This document shows positions 34,266 through 42,646 of a stretch of DNA of 64,000 bases, one piece after another. Position numbers and translations under genes: made by a program. Where the stretch lies: the NCBI RefSeq assembly GCF_000416965.1, contig NZ_ATCL01000020.1:806001-870000 (forward strand). The letters run 5' to 3'. Source of the stretch: Exiguobacterium chiriqhucha RW-2. GTDB taxonomy: Bacteria > Bacillota > Bacilli > Exiguobacteriales > Exiguobacteriaceae. Under the pieces are notes generated by a model. The model was not told the origin of the DNA and ran no database searches. It worked only from the letters and a program-made list of their open reading frames with translations. Numbering within the stretch: position 1 is the stretch's first letter; each line of letters begins with the position of its first letter.

Positions 34266-34526
34266 TCATCTTGGTTCGATGATGAGCTTGATTGCCGTTC
34301 GTTCTTCTCCGTCAATCATAATATCGGTGAACGCCGGGATGCAAATCAAATCCAGCCCGCTCGGCGCGACGAAACCACGCGCGATCGCGACCGCTTTGAT
34401 GGATTGATTGAGCGCTCCAGCGCCGATTGCTTGAATCTCACACGTTCCTTTTTCACGAAGTACGCCAGCGAGTGCACCCGCCACGGAGTTAGGATTCGAT
34501 TTTGCCGAAACTTTGAGTACGTCCAT
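34266..34526 (-). CDS. spoVS: Stage V sporulation protein S (SpoVS)
   Basis: An 86-residue Alba-like protein, identical in length to B. subtilis SpoVS. MDVLKVSAKSNPNSVAGALAG, IQAIGAGALNQSIKAVAIARGF and a C-terminal TAIKLIIEPR leave no doubt. In B. subtilis it is needed for late sporulation, but orthologues also occur in non-sporulating and Gram-negative bacteria, so its basic role is likely broader, perhaps nucleic-acid binding. The ATG at 34526 is 8 nt after GAGGGGG; the frame to 34556 lacks a ribosome site. It follows ymdB by 26 bp, as in Bacillus. Confidence 0.97.
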   Translation of the reverse strand: MDVLKVSAKSNPNSVAGALAGVLREKGTCEIQAIGAGALNQSIKAVAIARGFVAPSGLDLICIPAFTDIMIDGEERTAIKLIIEPR

Positions 34527-34552
34527 TCTTGTTTCCCCCTCGGGTAGGTTGT

Positions 34553-35347
34553 TCAATCAAACCATACGGTCTGATCATCTAGGTGTATGCGTTCGATTTT
34601 CGTGGCTCGTTTCGATTGGTCATCGATTGTGATTAAAACTCCATTTAGTTGTTCCCGTCCCTCGGCAACTTCAAACCGGACCGGGAGCTGGGTGATGAAT
34701 TTTCTTAAGACGACCTCGGCATCCATGCCGAGCACCCCGTCGAGCGGACCCGTCATCCCGACGTCGGTGATGTACGCCGTACCGTTTTGTAGGATGCGGT
34801 TGTCAGCCGTCTGGACGTGCGTATGGGTGCCGACGACGGCTTGGACGCGTCCGTCAAGATGATACCCCATCGCAATCTTCTCACTTGTCGCCTCGGCGTG
34901 CATGTCGACGAAAATCGCATCGACCTCGCCGCGAATCTCTTCGACGAGCGCGTCGACGGTGCGGAACGGACAGTCGAGCGACGGCAGGAACACCGTCCCC
35001 ATCGCGTTGATGACGGCGAGCTTCTTCCCGCCTTGTTTCAACACCATCATCCCGACACCGGGCGTACCGGCAGGATAGTTGGCCGGGCGGACGATGCGGT
35101 CGGCATCATCAATCCAGTCAAAGATGTCACGGTTGTCCCAAGTATGATTCCCCATCGTCACGCCGTGGAATCCAAGCTCGAGAAATTGTTGATAGATTTT
35201 TTTTGTGATACCGCGTCCGTTGGCTGCGTTTTCACCGTTGACGAGCATGAACGTCGGGCTATATTTGCTTTTTAAGCGTCCAATTTGGGCGCTCAAGATG
35301 TCGCGACCTGGTTTTCCGACCACGTCGCCGATAAATAAGATTTTCAT
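34553..35347 (-). CDS. ymdB: Metallophosphoesterase YmdB (cyclic nucleotide phosphodiesterase)
   Basis: YmdB of B. subtilis is a 2',3'-cyclic nucleotide phosphodiesterase that affects biofilm and motility choices and RNA turnover. The 264-residue protein begins MKILFIGDVVGKPGRDIL and shows metal-binding motifs NGENAANGRGIT, MGNHTWDN, HAEATSEK and VVGTHTHVQTAD. AGGAGG lies 8 nt before the ATG at 35347. It lies between rny and spoVS, the Bacillus order. A small hairpin terminator separates it from rny, so partial read-through is likely. Confidence 0.95.
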   Translation of the reverse strand: MKILFIGDVVGKPGRDILSAQIGRLKSKYSPTFMLVNGENAANGRGITKKIYQQFLELGFHGVTMGNHTWDNRDIFDWIDDADRIVRPANYPAGTPGVGMMVLKQGGKKLAVINAMGTVFLPSLDCPFRTVDALVEEIRGEVDAIFVDMHAEATSEKIAMGYHLDGRVQAVVGTHTHVQTADNRILQNGTAYITDVGMTGPLDGVLGMDAEVVLRKFITQLPVRFEVAEGREQLNGVLITIDDQSKRATKIERIHLDDQTVWFD

Positions 35348-35366
35348 AGTCTTGTCCTCCTCCAAT

Positions 35367-35391
35367 AGAAAAAGCGGAGAATGTCTCCGCT
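35367..35391 (-). terminator. Terminator/attenuator between rny and ymdB
   Basis: AGCGGAGA/TCTCCGCT stem with a 3-nt loop, followed on minus by TTTTTC and then directly by the ymdB ribosome site. Confidence 0.75.
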
Positions 35392-35395
35392 CTTG

Positions 35396-36958
35396 TTACT
35401 TCGCATAATCGACGGCACGCGTTTCGCGAATGACCGTCACTTTGATTTGGCCTGGATAGTCAAGCTCATCTTCGATCCGTTTACAGATGTCGCGGGCCAT
35501 CTTGTTCGCCACGACGTCATCGACGACGTCTGGGCGGACGATGATCCGGACTTCACGTCCCGCTTGGATGGCATATGACTTCTCGACTCCTTCGAACGAC
35601 TCACAGATCGCTTCGAGGCGCTCAAGGCGTCGGATATAGCTTTCGAGCGTCTCTTGACGGGCTCCTGGACGCGCCGCTGACAAGGCGTCAGCCGCTGCGA
35701 CGAGAACCGCAATCGTCGATGTCGCTTCGACGTCCCCATGGTGCGAGGCGATCGAGTTGATGACGACCGGATGCTCTTTGTACTTCGTGGCGAGCTCGAC
35801 ACCAATCTCGACGTGGCTGCCTTCGACTTCGTGGTCGATGGCTTTCCCGATATCGTGGAGGAGACCCGCTCGCTTGGCGAGCGTGACGTCTTCCCCGAGC
35901 TCGGCGGCCATCATGCCGGCGAGGTGGGCCACTTCGACCGAGTGGGCGAGCACGTTTTGACCGTAACTCGTCCGGTAACGCATTCGACCGAGCGTCTTGA
36001 CGAGGTCCGGGTGGACGCCGTGGATGCCGGCTGAGAATGTCGCTTCTTCTCCGTATTCACGGATGCGTTCATCGACTTCACGACGTGATTTCTCGACCAT
36101 CTCTTCAATACGGGCCGGATGGATCCGACCGTCTTGAACGAGTTTTTCGAGCGTCATCTTGGCGATTTCACGACGGACCGGGTCAAATCCAGACAGGATG
36201 ACCGCTTCCGGCGTGTCATCGATGATGAGATCGATGCCGGTGAGTGTCTCGAGCGTGCGGATGTTACGTCCTTCACGTCCGATAATCCGCCCTTTCATCT
36301 CATCACTCGGCAAGTTGACGACTGATACGGTCGTCTCGGCGACGTGTTCGGCCGCATAACGTTGCATCGTGAGAGACAAGAGGTGTTTCGCTTTTTTATC
36401 AGCTTCTAATTTTGCTTTTTGCTCGATTTCTTTTTGAAGGAGAGCAGCATCGTGAAGCGCTTCCTGCTTCGCTTCGTCCATGATGATGGTCCGTGCTTCT
36501 TCTTTCGACAAGGCTGCCACGCGTACTAGTTCTTGGCGTGCCTCCTCATATAATTCCTCCACTTTGCTCTCGAGCGTTTCCGCTTCACGCTTCCGTTTCG
36601 CGAGTGCAGCCTCACGTTCATCCAACGCGTCTTCTTTCCGTTCAAGCATGTCTGCTTTCCGGTCGAGAAGCTCTTCCTTTTGGACGAAACGATTTTCTTT
36701 CACTTTCTGCTCTTCACGTCGTTCGCGCAATTCTTGTTCGGTTTCATTGCGAAGTTGAATCATCTCTTCTTTTACTTCAAGCCGTGCTTCTTTTTGCATC
36801 GCTTCCGATTGTTGTCGCGCTTGCTCTACAATCTTGGTCGCTTCCGTCTCGGCACCTTGAATCTTCGCTTCGGCGATCGATTTACGCACAAAAAAACCTG
36901 CAACAAAAGCTATCGGCAAAAGGAGGATCAGAATAAGCTCTAATAGCCATTCCATCAT
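35396..36958 (-). CDS. rny: Ribonuclease Y
   Basis: RNase Y is the membrane-bound endonuclease that starts bulk mRNA decay in Bacillales. The 520-residue protein (same length as in B. subtilis) has an N-terminal membrane helix (about 5-25), a long charged coiled coil (about 30-200), a KH domain with [15 protein letters not shown], and an HD domain with [10 protein letters not shown] and LLHDIGKA. Two ATG codons at 36958 and 36955 follow GGGAGGTG; the first is listed. It has its own promoter after the recA terminator. No pbpX-like gene lies between recA and rny, unlike B. subtilis. Confidence 0.97.
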   Translation of the reverse strand: MMEWLLELILILLLPIAFVAGFFVRKSIAEAKIQGAETEATKIVEQARQQSEAMQKEARLEVKEEMIQLRNETEQELRERREEQKVKENRFVQKEELLDRKADMLERKEDALDEREAALAKRKREAETLESKVEELYEEARQELVRVAALSKEEARTIIMDEAKQEALHDAALLQKEIEQKAKLEADKKAKHLLSLTMQRYAAEHVAETTVSVVNLPSDEMKGRIIGREGRNIRTLETLTGIDLIIDDTPEAVILSGFDPVRREIAKMTLEKLVQDGRIHPARIEEMVEKSRREVDERIREYGEEATFSAGIHGVHPDLVKTLGRMRYRTSYGQNVLAHSVEVAHLAGMMAAELGEDVTLAKRAGLLHDIGKAIDHEVEGSHVEIGVELATKYKEHPVVINSIASHHGDVEATSTIAVLVAAADALSAARPGARQETLESYIRRLERLEAICESFEGVEKSYAIQAGREVRIIVRPDVVDDVVANKMARDICKRIEDELDYPGQIKVTVIRETRAVDYAK

Positions 36959-37030
36959 GTTCACCTCCCTTTCGCAAGGTTATTTTATTTTTTCATGAAT
37001 GAAAACGCGAGCGAGCCCGCGTATAGCTTT

Positions 37031-37059
37031 ATTGTACTTATTTACCTGTTAGAATGCAA
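37031..37059 (-). promoter_or_regulatory. rny promoter (TTGCAT, 17 bp, TACAAT)
   Basis: On minus, TTGCAT (37059-37054) and TACAAT (37036-37031) with a 17-bp spacer, about 70 bp before the start codon. Confidence 0.5.
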
Positions 37060-37102
37060 TGCACGGACAGGATAGAACTACCAATTCATCAAAAAAATTA
37101 TA

Positions 37103-37137
37103 CTAAAAAAATCTCGCCTGAACCATGTCAGGCGAGA
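37103..37137 (-). terminator. Terminator of recA
   Basis: CTCGCCTGA/TCAGGCGAG stem with a 6-nt loop followed on minus by seven T residues. Confidence 0.92.
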
Positions 37138-37145
37138 AACGTTAC

Positions 37146-38195
37146 TTACTCTTCGTCTAAAAGTGAGAGGACGTCATCGTTGTCAGCTTCGACTGTGACC
37201 GTCTTTTCACCGTTGAGACCGTAGTGGTCGCGAATCCGTTCTTCGACCGATGCGGCCACCGACGGGTTCTCTTTCATATACTGCTTCGCGTTCTCACGGC
37301 CTTGACCGAGACGCTCCTCGTTGTACGAGTACCACGCGCCGCTCTTTTGAACGATATCGAGGTCGGCCCCGATGTCGATGAGCTCGCCTTCGCGCGAGAT
37401 TCCTTCGCCGTACATGATATCGACTTCTGCCGTCTTGAACGGTGGCGCGATCTTGTTTTTGACGACTTTGATTTTCGTCCGGTTCCCGACCATGTCTTGG
37501 CCTTGTTTGAGCGTTTCAGCACGACGGACTTCGAGACGGACCGACGAATAGAACTTGAGGGCACGACCACCAGGTGTCGTTTCCGGGTTACCGAACATGA
37601 TTCCGATTTTCTCACGGATTTGGTTGATGAAGATGACGATTGTCTTCGACTTGTTCGTCGCACCAGACAATTTACGGAGCGCTTGGCTCATGAGGCGGGC
37701 TTGAAGACCGACGTGTGAGTCTCCCATCTCCCCTTCAATCTCGGCTTTCGGAACGAGTGCCGCAACCGAGTCGACGACGAGGATATCGACCGCACCAGAG
37801 CGGACGAGGGCTTCCGCGATCTCAAGGGCTTGTTCCCCTGTATCCGGTTGTGATAAGAGCAACTCATCGATGTTGACGCCCAAGTTTTGTGCGTATTTCG
37901 GGTCGAGCGCGTGCTCGGCGTCGACGAAGGCAGCTTGTCCGCCGCGCTTTTGAACTTCAGCGATAGCATGAAGCGCCACCGTCGTCTTACCTGACGATTC
38001 AGGTCCGTACACTTCGATGACACGACCACGTGGATAACCACCTGCACCGAGGGCGATGTCGAGGGCGATTGAGCCTGACGGGGTCACCGAAACTTGCTGA
38101 TCTGTATTTTCACCGAGGCGCATGATTGAGCCTTTACCGAATTGTTTCTCAATTTGGCGTAATGCCATTTCTAACGCTTGTTTACGATCACTCAT
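37146..38195 (-). CDS. recA: Recombinase RecA
   Basis: RecA forms filaments on single-stranded DNA for strand exchange and triggers LexA cleavage. The 349 residues hold Walker A GPESSGKT (about 64-71), Walker B in [10 protein letters not shown], the L1/L2 DNA-binding loops (MGDSHVGLQ and the GNPETTPGG region) and an acidic C-terminus ending LLDEE. AGGAGG lies 11 nt before the ATG at 38195, slightly far. The promoter carries a LexA box that overlaps the end of cinA. Confidence 0.98.
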   Translation of the reverse strand: MSDRKQALEMALRQIEKQFGKGSIMRLGENTDQQVSVTPSGSIALDIALGAGGYPRGRVIEVYGPESSGKTTVALHAIAEVQKRGGQAAFVDAEHALDPKYAQNLGVNIDELLLSQPDTGEQALEIAEALVRSGAVDILVVDSVAALVPKAEIEGEMGDSHVGLQARLMSQALRKLSGATNKSKTIVIFINQIREKIGIMFGNPETTPGGRALKFYSSVRLEVRRAETLKQGQDMVGNRTKIKVVKNKIAPPFKTAEVDIMYGEGISREGELIDIGADLDIVQKSGAWYSYNEERLGQGRENAKQYMKENPSVAASVEERIRDHYGLNGEKTVTVEADNDDVLSLLDEE

Positions 38196-38227
38196 AGATT
38201 AATGAGCCTCCTTTGATTGATACTTTC

Positions 38228-38256
38228 ATTATAAGCGAAGCGAAGACGATACACAA
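38228..38256 (-). promoter_or_regulatory. recA promoter (TTGTGT, 17 bp, TATAAT)
   Basis: On minus, TTGTGT (38256-38251) and a perfect TATAAT (38233-38228) are 17 bp apart. The start codon lies about 25 bp after the predicted transcription start. Confidence 0.75.
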
Positions 38257-38264
38257 GTTTTTTG

Positions 38265-38278
38265 CGAACGTTTATTCG
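38265..38278. promoter_or_regulatory. LexA box of recA
   Basis: Read on minus, CGAAT-AAAC-GTTCG differs from the Bacillus consensus CGAACRNRYGTTYS at one position. It lies just upstream of the recA -35 and covers the stop codon of cinA. Confidence 0.65.
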
Positions 38279-39498
38279 CCTTTTTTCATTTGTTGCAGGA
38301 GCGCCCACATTCCGTCTTTCGTAGCCCGGGCTTGAATGACATGCCGCTCTTGATGCGGGTAATCACGTTCGATCACGTCAATCCCGTCCGGTGACCGGAT
38401 GCCGATGAACACTTTTCCGACCGGCTGACCCGAATTTGACGTCGGACCGGCCTCGCCGGTGAACGCCAGCCCATAATCCGTTCCGGTCTGACGAGTCAGA
38501 CCGAGGATCATTTCAAAGGCGACTTCTTTTGAGACGACCGAGTGTGAATCAATTGTATCAAGGGACACCCCTAAAAACCTATTTTTTAGCTCGTCGGAGT
38601 ACGTGACGACTCCGCCCTTGAACACCGAGGATGCTCCTGGAACGGCCGTGAGCATCGCTTGGGCTTGACCGCCCGTGAGCGACTCGGCAATCGACAGCGT
38701 CGCCTTGCGCGCTTGTAACTCGTGAATCAGCCGTGCGGCGAGCGTATCCTCGTCTGAACCGAAGTAATAGTGACCGACCCGCGCCAAAATATCCTGTTTG
38801 ACCCGTTCAATCATCTCCCGCGCCACGGTCTCAGTATCGGCGCGGGCGCTGATGCGCAGTCGTGCCTCGCCCGACTCGGCGTACGGGGCGACCGTTGGGT
38901 TCGACCCGGTCATCAAATCGACGACGGCCGCGTCGAGCGCCGACTCACCGATTTCATAAAAGCGCAACGATTCAGAGACGATGGTCATCCCGCCGAATTT
39001 TTCTGGGAACGTGGCGTCGACGATCGCTTTCATCTCCCACGGGACACCCGGTAACAACAGCCATGTCGGTTCGTCCTCGATCCACATCCCGGGCGCGAGA
39101 CCGACCGGGTTAGTGAGCACTTCGGCCCCGGTTAAGACATCGGCTTGCCGCGCGTCCCCTTCGTTCGGCTCGCGTCCGCGCGAGGCGACGAAACGATGGA
39201 TCGTCTCGAGCGATGCCTCGTCACGGATGAGTGGACGACCGAGCACCTCGGCGAGTGTCGTCTTCGTGATATCATCCGCCGTCGGCCCAAGGCCGCCAGT
39301 GACGATGACGAATTCACTTCGTGATCGCGCTTGTTCGAATGTCGCTCGCAAACGTTCCTGATTATCTCCGACGACTACATGATACAGCACGGACAACCCA
39401 TATTTCGATAGCTGTTCTGATAAGTAACGGGCGTTCGTGTTCGTGATTTCCCCTAAGAGCAGTTCAGAGCCTACCGCAATGATTTCGGTGCGTTTCAT
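38272..39498 (-). CDS. cinA: Competence/damage-inducible protein CinA
   Basis: CinA couples a MoaB-like N-terminal domain (EIIAVGSELLLGEITNTN, VIVTGGLGPTADD) to a C-terminal nicotinamide-nucleotide amidase domain (SIAESLTGGQAQAMLTAVPG, TYSDELKNRFLGV). It is linked to pyridine nucleotide repair and, in some species, to competence. The 408 residues are close to B. subtilis CinA (416). MKRTEIIAVG at 39498 has GGGAGGAGG 7 nt upstream. In Bacillus cinA and recA can be co-transcribed; here no terminator separates them, and recA also has its own SOS promoter. Confidence 0.95.
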   Translation of the reverse strand: MKRTEIIAVGSELLLGEITNTNARYLSEQLSKYGLSVLYHVVVGDNQERLRATFEQARSRSEFVIVTGGLGPTADDITKTTLAEVLGRPLIRDEASLETIHRFVASRGREPNEGDARQADVLTGAEVLTNPVGLAPGMWIEDEPTWLLLPGVPWEMKAIVDATFPEKFGGMTIVSESLRFYEIGESALDAAVVDLMTGSNPTVAPYAESGEARLRISARADTETVAREMIERVKQDILARVGHYYFGSDEDTLAARLIHELQARKATLSIAESLTGGQAQAMLTAVPGASSVFKGGVVTYSDELKNRFLGVSLDTIDSHSVVSKEVAFEMILGLTRQTGTDYGLAFTGEAGPTSNSGQPVGKVFIGIRSPDGIDVIERDYPHQERHVIQARATKDGMWALLQQMKKGE

Positions 39499-39521
39499 CC
39501 AAATTCCTCCTCCCAATAAAA

Positions 39522-39553
39522 AAACGAGCTGTTCGGCCAAGCTGAACAACTCG
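39522..39553 (-). terminator. Terminator after pgsA
   Basis: ACGAGTTGTTCAGC/GCCGAACAGCTCGT stem (with G-U pairs) followed on minus by seven T residues, then the cinA ribosome site. Confidence 0.75.
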
Positions 39554-39566
39554 TCTATGCCGATGG

Positions 39567-40145
39567 TTACATCGACTTTACAATGATCTTATAGTTTTGT
39601 GCGAAATATTCGGCCCCTGAGTAAATCGTCAAGACGAGAGCGAGCCACATGGCCCATTCGCCGAACGGGATGCCGACATAGCTGAAAATCGGGTTGCCGA
39701 ACAGCAGGAAGATGATGGCAAAGAGTTGGACCCATGTCTTCGCTTTGCCCGACTTCCCGGCCGCGACGACGATTCCTTCATCGGCCGCCACGAGACGAAG
39801 TCCCGTCACCGCGAACTCACGCGAGAGAATGACGACGACGACCCATGCCGCGACGAGATCCATCTCGACGAGCAGGACAAGTGCCGCCGTGACGAGTAGT
39901 TTGTCAGCGAGCGGATCCATGAATTTCCCAAAGTTGGTGACCAAGTTGTGCTTCCGGGCGAGATGCCCGTCAAGCCAGTCAGTGATAGCGGCAATCGTAA
40001 AGATGACCGCGGCGATGAATTGATGGAGCGGTACGTCCGCCCCGAGGAAAGCGATGTCTCCCCAATCAAAATCTACGGCGAGTAAGACGACGAACACGGG
40101 GATGAGCAACACCCGTAACATCGTCAAACGGTTAGGTAGGTTCAT
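39567..40145 (-). CDS. pgsA: CDP-diacylglycerol-glycerol-3-phosphate 3-phosphatidyltransferase
   Basis: PgsA makes phosphatidylglycerol phosphate, the committed step for phosphatidylglycerol and cardiolipin. The 192-residue membrane protein has the CDP-alcohol phosphotransferase motif DG-x2-AR-x8-G-x3-D-x3-D, seen as DGHLARKHN followed by FGKFMDPLAD. About five helices are predicted. MNLPNRLTMLR at 40145 has AGGAGGAG 6-8 nt upstream. The order ymfK-rodZ-pgsA-cinA-recA is that of B. subtilis. Confidence 0.96.
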   Translation of the reverse strand: MNLPNRLTMLRVLLIPVFVVLLAVDFDWGDIAFLGADVPLHQFIAAVIFTIAAITDWLDGHLARKHNLVTNFGKFMDPLADKLLVTAALVLLVEMDLVAAWVVVVILSREFAVTGLRLVAADEGIVVAAGKSGKAKTWVQLFAIIFLLFGNPIFSYVGIPFGEWAMWLALVLTIYSGAEYFAQNYKIIVKSM

Positions 40146-40176
40146 CGAGAACTCCTCCTCTAGAAGGAGAGTCAAC

Positions 40177-41049
40177 TTATTCTGCGTCGACTCTCTTTAC
40201 AAATATATTTTGTGTGACCGGCGAGTCGGCTAATTCAAGCTCCCGGCCATTGACAACAATTTTCTCGACCCCACCGATCAAGCCGATTCGGATGCGAAGC
40301 GTATCCGTCTCCGCGTCCTCGATGACAATCGGGTTTTGTTTCGATTGGTTCGGATATTCCGGAGCGAGGAACGCTCCCTCGAGTGAGGTGTCCCGAACAC
40401 CGACATATGTCGCCGGCGACTCTTTCACATGAATCTCCGTCGTCAGTTTATCGGTCGTCGCGATCTCATATGTGAGGTCTGCCCCGTTCGTCGACGCGAC
40501 CGCAATCGGTCCCGTCTCTTCTGCCGGTTCTTCTTCGACCGGTTCTTCAGCCGGCGGTTCTTCTTCGACCGGCTCTTCTTCCGGCACGTCCTTGTTTTGA
40601 TCAATGGTTACACCCGAGTTCGTCTGTTCAGTCGGTGACGCGTTTTGGTCGCCGAAATCAAGGTTTCGGACGACGTAATAGACGGCCGTCATCAACAGGA
40701 ACGCGACGAGCACGAGCATGACTTTCGGTACCCAACGCGAGACACGGCTCGACGTCTCGGACGCTTTCGAATAGGTTTGCTTTCGCGATAATTGAACGGT
40801 CGGTTGCGGCTCGATTTTCGGCAAGTCTTTCGCATACGTCTCGTACAGTTCATCGACATCAAGTCCTAACGATTCCGCATACGTTTTAATGAACGCCCGT
40901 GCATAGAACGAGCCAGGGAGATTTTTGTAATCACCTTCCTCGATCGCGATGATATAGCGTTTTTGAATCTTCGTCGTCTGCTGGATTTGGTCGAGCGTCA
41001 AACCGCTCGCCTCACGCCTTTGTTTCAAAAAAGTCCCTAGTTCTGTCAC
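40177..41049 (-). CDS. rodZ: RodZ-family cell-shape protein (YmfM)
   Basis: RodZ links MreB filaments to the wall-synthesis machinery. A 290-residue single-pass membrane protein: N-terminal helix-turn-helix domain (LGTFLKQRREASGLTLDQIQ...), a basic linker, a membrane helix (about 108-128), an acidic Pro/Glu-rich repeat region made of EEEP and AEEP units, and a C-terminal beta domain (DUF4115-like, from about 195). The GTG at 41049 is 9 nt after AAGGTG; the GTG four codons upstream abuts that ribosome site and is less likely. It follows ymfK by 27 bp. Confidence 0.93.
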   Translation of the reverse strand: MTELGTFLKQRREASGLTLDQIQQTTKIQKRYIIAIEEGDYKNLPGSFYARAFIKTYAESLGLDVDELYETYAKDLPKIEPQPTVQLSRKQTYSKASETSSRVSRWVPKVMLVLVAFLLMTAVYYVVRNLDFGDQNASPTEQTNSGVTIDQNKDVPEEEPVEEEPPAEEPVEEEPAEETGPIAVASTNGADLTYEIATTDKLTTEIHVKESPATYVGVRDTSLEGAFLAPEYPNQSKQNPIVIEDAETDTLRIRIGLIGGVEKIVVNGRELELADSPVTQNIFVKRVDAE

Positions 41050-41076
41050 AGGGGTCCACACCTTCCATTCAAGTAG

Positions 41077-41853
41077 TTATTCAAACCATTCTGCCTCACG
41101 ATGTGTCTCTTGAGGAATGATAATCTCCTCATCTTGTGAGTTCCTCAGTTCGATGATGTAATCAAAGTCTTCGAACACGCAATCGGTGTTGCGCACGTAT
41201 AGGTCCGGATGCTCGATGACTTTCACGGACGGCAACCGCATGACTTCTCGAATCAATTGACGATGGCGTTCATCCATCGTCCGCGTCGAGACGGCACCGT
41301 CGATGATATAGACGTGGTCCCCTTCGCGTTCTTCTTCGAACAACGAGGTCCTCACCGTCTGCTTCATGAGCGTCGATGACAGGAACAGCCAGCGCTTGTT
41401 CGCACAGACGCTCGCCGCAACAATCGACTCGGTCTTCCCGACACGCGGATTGCCGCGCACCCCGATCAACAAGTGCCGTTCTTCTTTCATCAGTTCGGCG
41501 ACGAAGTCGACGAGGACACCTAAGTCCTCGCGGACGAATTTGAACGTCTTCTTGTCGTCATTGTCGTGCTCGATGTAGCGCCCATGTCGAATCGCGATTC
41601 GGTCGCGAAGCTTCGGTCGCCGGAGCTTGATGACGACGATGGCTTCCATCTTGCGCAAAATATGTTCCAGACGATGGACGTGATCCGCGGCCGGGGCCTT
41701 TAACAGCATGCCGCGGCGCTGGAGATCGACGCCGTTAATCGTCACGATTGAGATTTGAAGCATCCCCATCAGGGAAGCGATATCCCCCAGGATACCGGGC
41801 CGATTTTGGCAAAGTTCATATTCGAGATACCATTCTTCGAACTTATGATCCAT
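41077..41853 (-). CDS. ymfK: DUF3388 protein YmfK (ACT-like domain plus P-loop)
   Basis: A 258-residue protein matching DUF3388. Residues 1-80 look like an ACT-type regulatory domain (QNRPGILGDIASLMGMLQIS, typical of amino-acid binding), and the rest is P-loop-like with RGNPRVGKTESIVAA as Walker A and HVYIIDGAVSTRTMDE as a likely Walker B. Function unknown. The ATG at 41853 lies 9 nt after AAAGG; a GTG three codons earlier is possible. In B. subtilis ymfJ lies just upstream; it is not present here. A promoter with an inverted repeat stands before the gene. Confidence 0.9.
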   Translation of the reverse strand: MDHKFEEWYLEYELCQNRPGILGDIASLMGMLQISIVTINGVDLQRRGMLLKAPAADHVHRLEHILRKMEAIVVIKLRRPKLRDRIAIRHGRYIEHDNDDKKTFKFVREDLGVLVDFVAELMKEERHLLIGVRGNPRVGKTESIVAASVCANKRWLFLSSTLMKQTVRTSLFEEEREGDHVYIIDGAVSTRTMDERHRQLIREVMRLPSVKVIEHPDLYVRNTDCVFEDFDYIIELRNSQDEEIIIPQETHREAEWFE

Positions 41854-41892
41854 CTCGTCCACCCTTTCCGATGTGTGCTCGCTACCTTGTTC

Positions 41893-41921
41893 ATTCTAAA
41901 TTATTTTAGAAGAATTGAAAA
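41893..41921 (-). promoter_or_regulatory. ymfK-rodZ-pgsA promoter with inverted repeat over the -10
   Basis: On minus, TTTTCA (41921-41916) and TAGAAT (41898-41893), spacer 17 bp. A perfect inverted repeat TTCTAAA-N4-TTTAGAA (41894-41911) covers the -10 and part of the spacer, so it may be an operator. Confidence 0.5.
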
Positions 41922-41950
41922 GAACTCGTTTCAGTCGTGGCGACAAAGTT

Positions 41951-42646
41951 TCACACCCAACCGCCATCGATACGAAGCACGGCACCGGTCATATAGGCTG
42001 CAGCCGGGGAGCAGAGGAAACGAATCGTCTCCGCCACTTCTTCAGGTCCGCCTAACCGGCCGAGCGGAATCTCCTCACGGGCCGTTTGTTTCGTCTCTTC
42101 TACCGTATCATTCATCGGAGTGTCAATCCACCCCGGTGTGACCGCGTTGATACGGACATGAAACGGTCCCGCCTCACGCGCGAACGCTTTGACGAATCCG
42201 AGTTGGGCGGCCTTGACCGTCGAATAGAGGACTTCCCCGGCCGCACCGACCTCACCCCAGACGCTCGAGACGACGACGATATCTAGGGGGCGGTCGTACG
42301 CTTTTTGCCCGACGACGTGCTGCACGAGCCGGACCATCGAGCGGACATGAATTCGGTACAGCCGATCGAGTTCGAGGAGCGACTGGTCGACGAGCAACCC
42401 GTAGGCATGATTGCCGGCGACGTGGATGATGCGGTCGACCGGTCCGAGTGTGTCGAGCCAAGCCTCGAGCCCGGCCTCATCATCGAGGTCACACGTGACG
42501 ACGTCAGCCGTCAGTCCTTCGCTCGCGACGAACGCACGGAGCGATTCCGCCTGCGTATGCGCCTGCAAGATGAGGTCATCGTCCCGGAACGACAGGGCGA
42601 CGGCACGACCGATTGCCCCGCTCGCTCCCGTGATGAGCGTCGTCAC
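41951..42646 (-). CDS. ymfI: EF-P 5-aminopentanone reductase YmfI (SDR family)
   Basis: B. subtilis YmfI reduces the ketone on the lysine modification of elongation factor P, giving 5-aminopentanol. The 231-residue short-chain dehydrogenase has the nucleotide motif TGASGAIGRA, catalytic Ser in VVSSVWGEV, and YSTVK, plus a C-terminal GAVLRIDGGWV typical of SDRs. It overlaps the end of ymfH by 4 nt (ATGA) and is the last gene of the ymfF-ymfH-ymfI unit. Specificity is taken from synteny. Confidence 0.9.
   Translation of the reverse strand: MTTLITGASGAIGRAVALSFRDDDLILQAHTQAESLRAFVASEGLTADVVTCDLDDEAGLEAWLDTLGPVDRIIHVAGNHAYGLLVDQSLLELDRLYRIHVRSMVRLVQHVVGQKAYDRPLDIVVVSSVWGEVGAAGEVLYSTVKAAQLGFVKAFAREAGPFHVRINAVTPGWIDTPMNDTVEETKQTAREEIPLGRLGGPEEVAETIRFLCSPAAAYMTGAVLRIDGGWV

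Noticed and set aside
40510-40590. Repeat array within rodZ
   Set aside because: It is the in-frame Glu/Pro-rich linker coded by similar codons, a normal feature of RodZ-type proteins, and not a mobile or CRISPR repeat.
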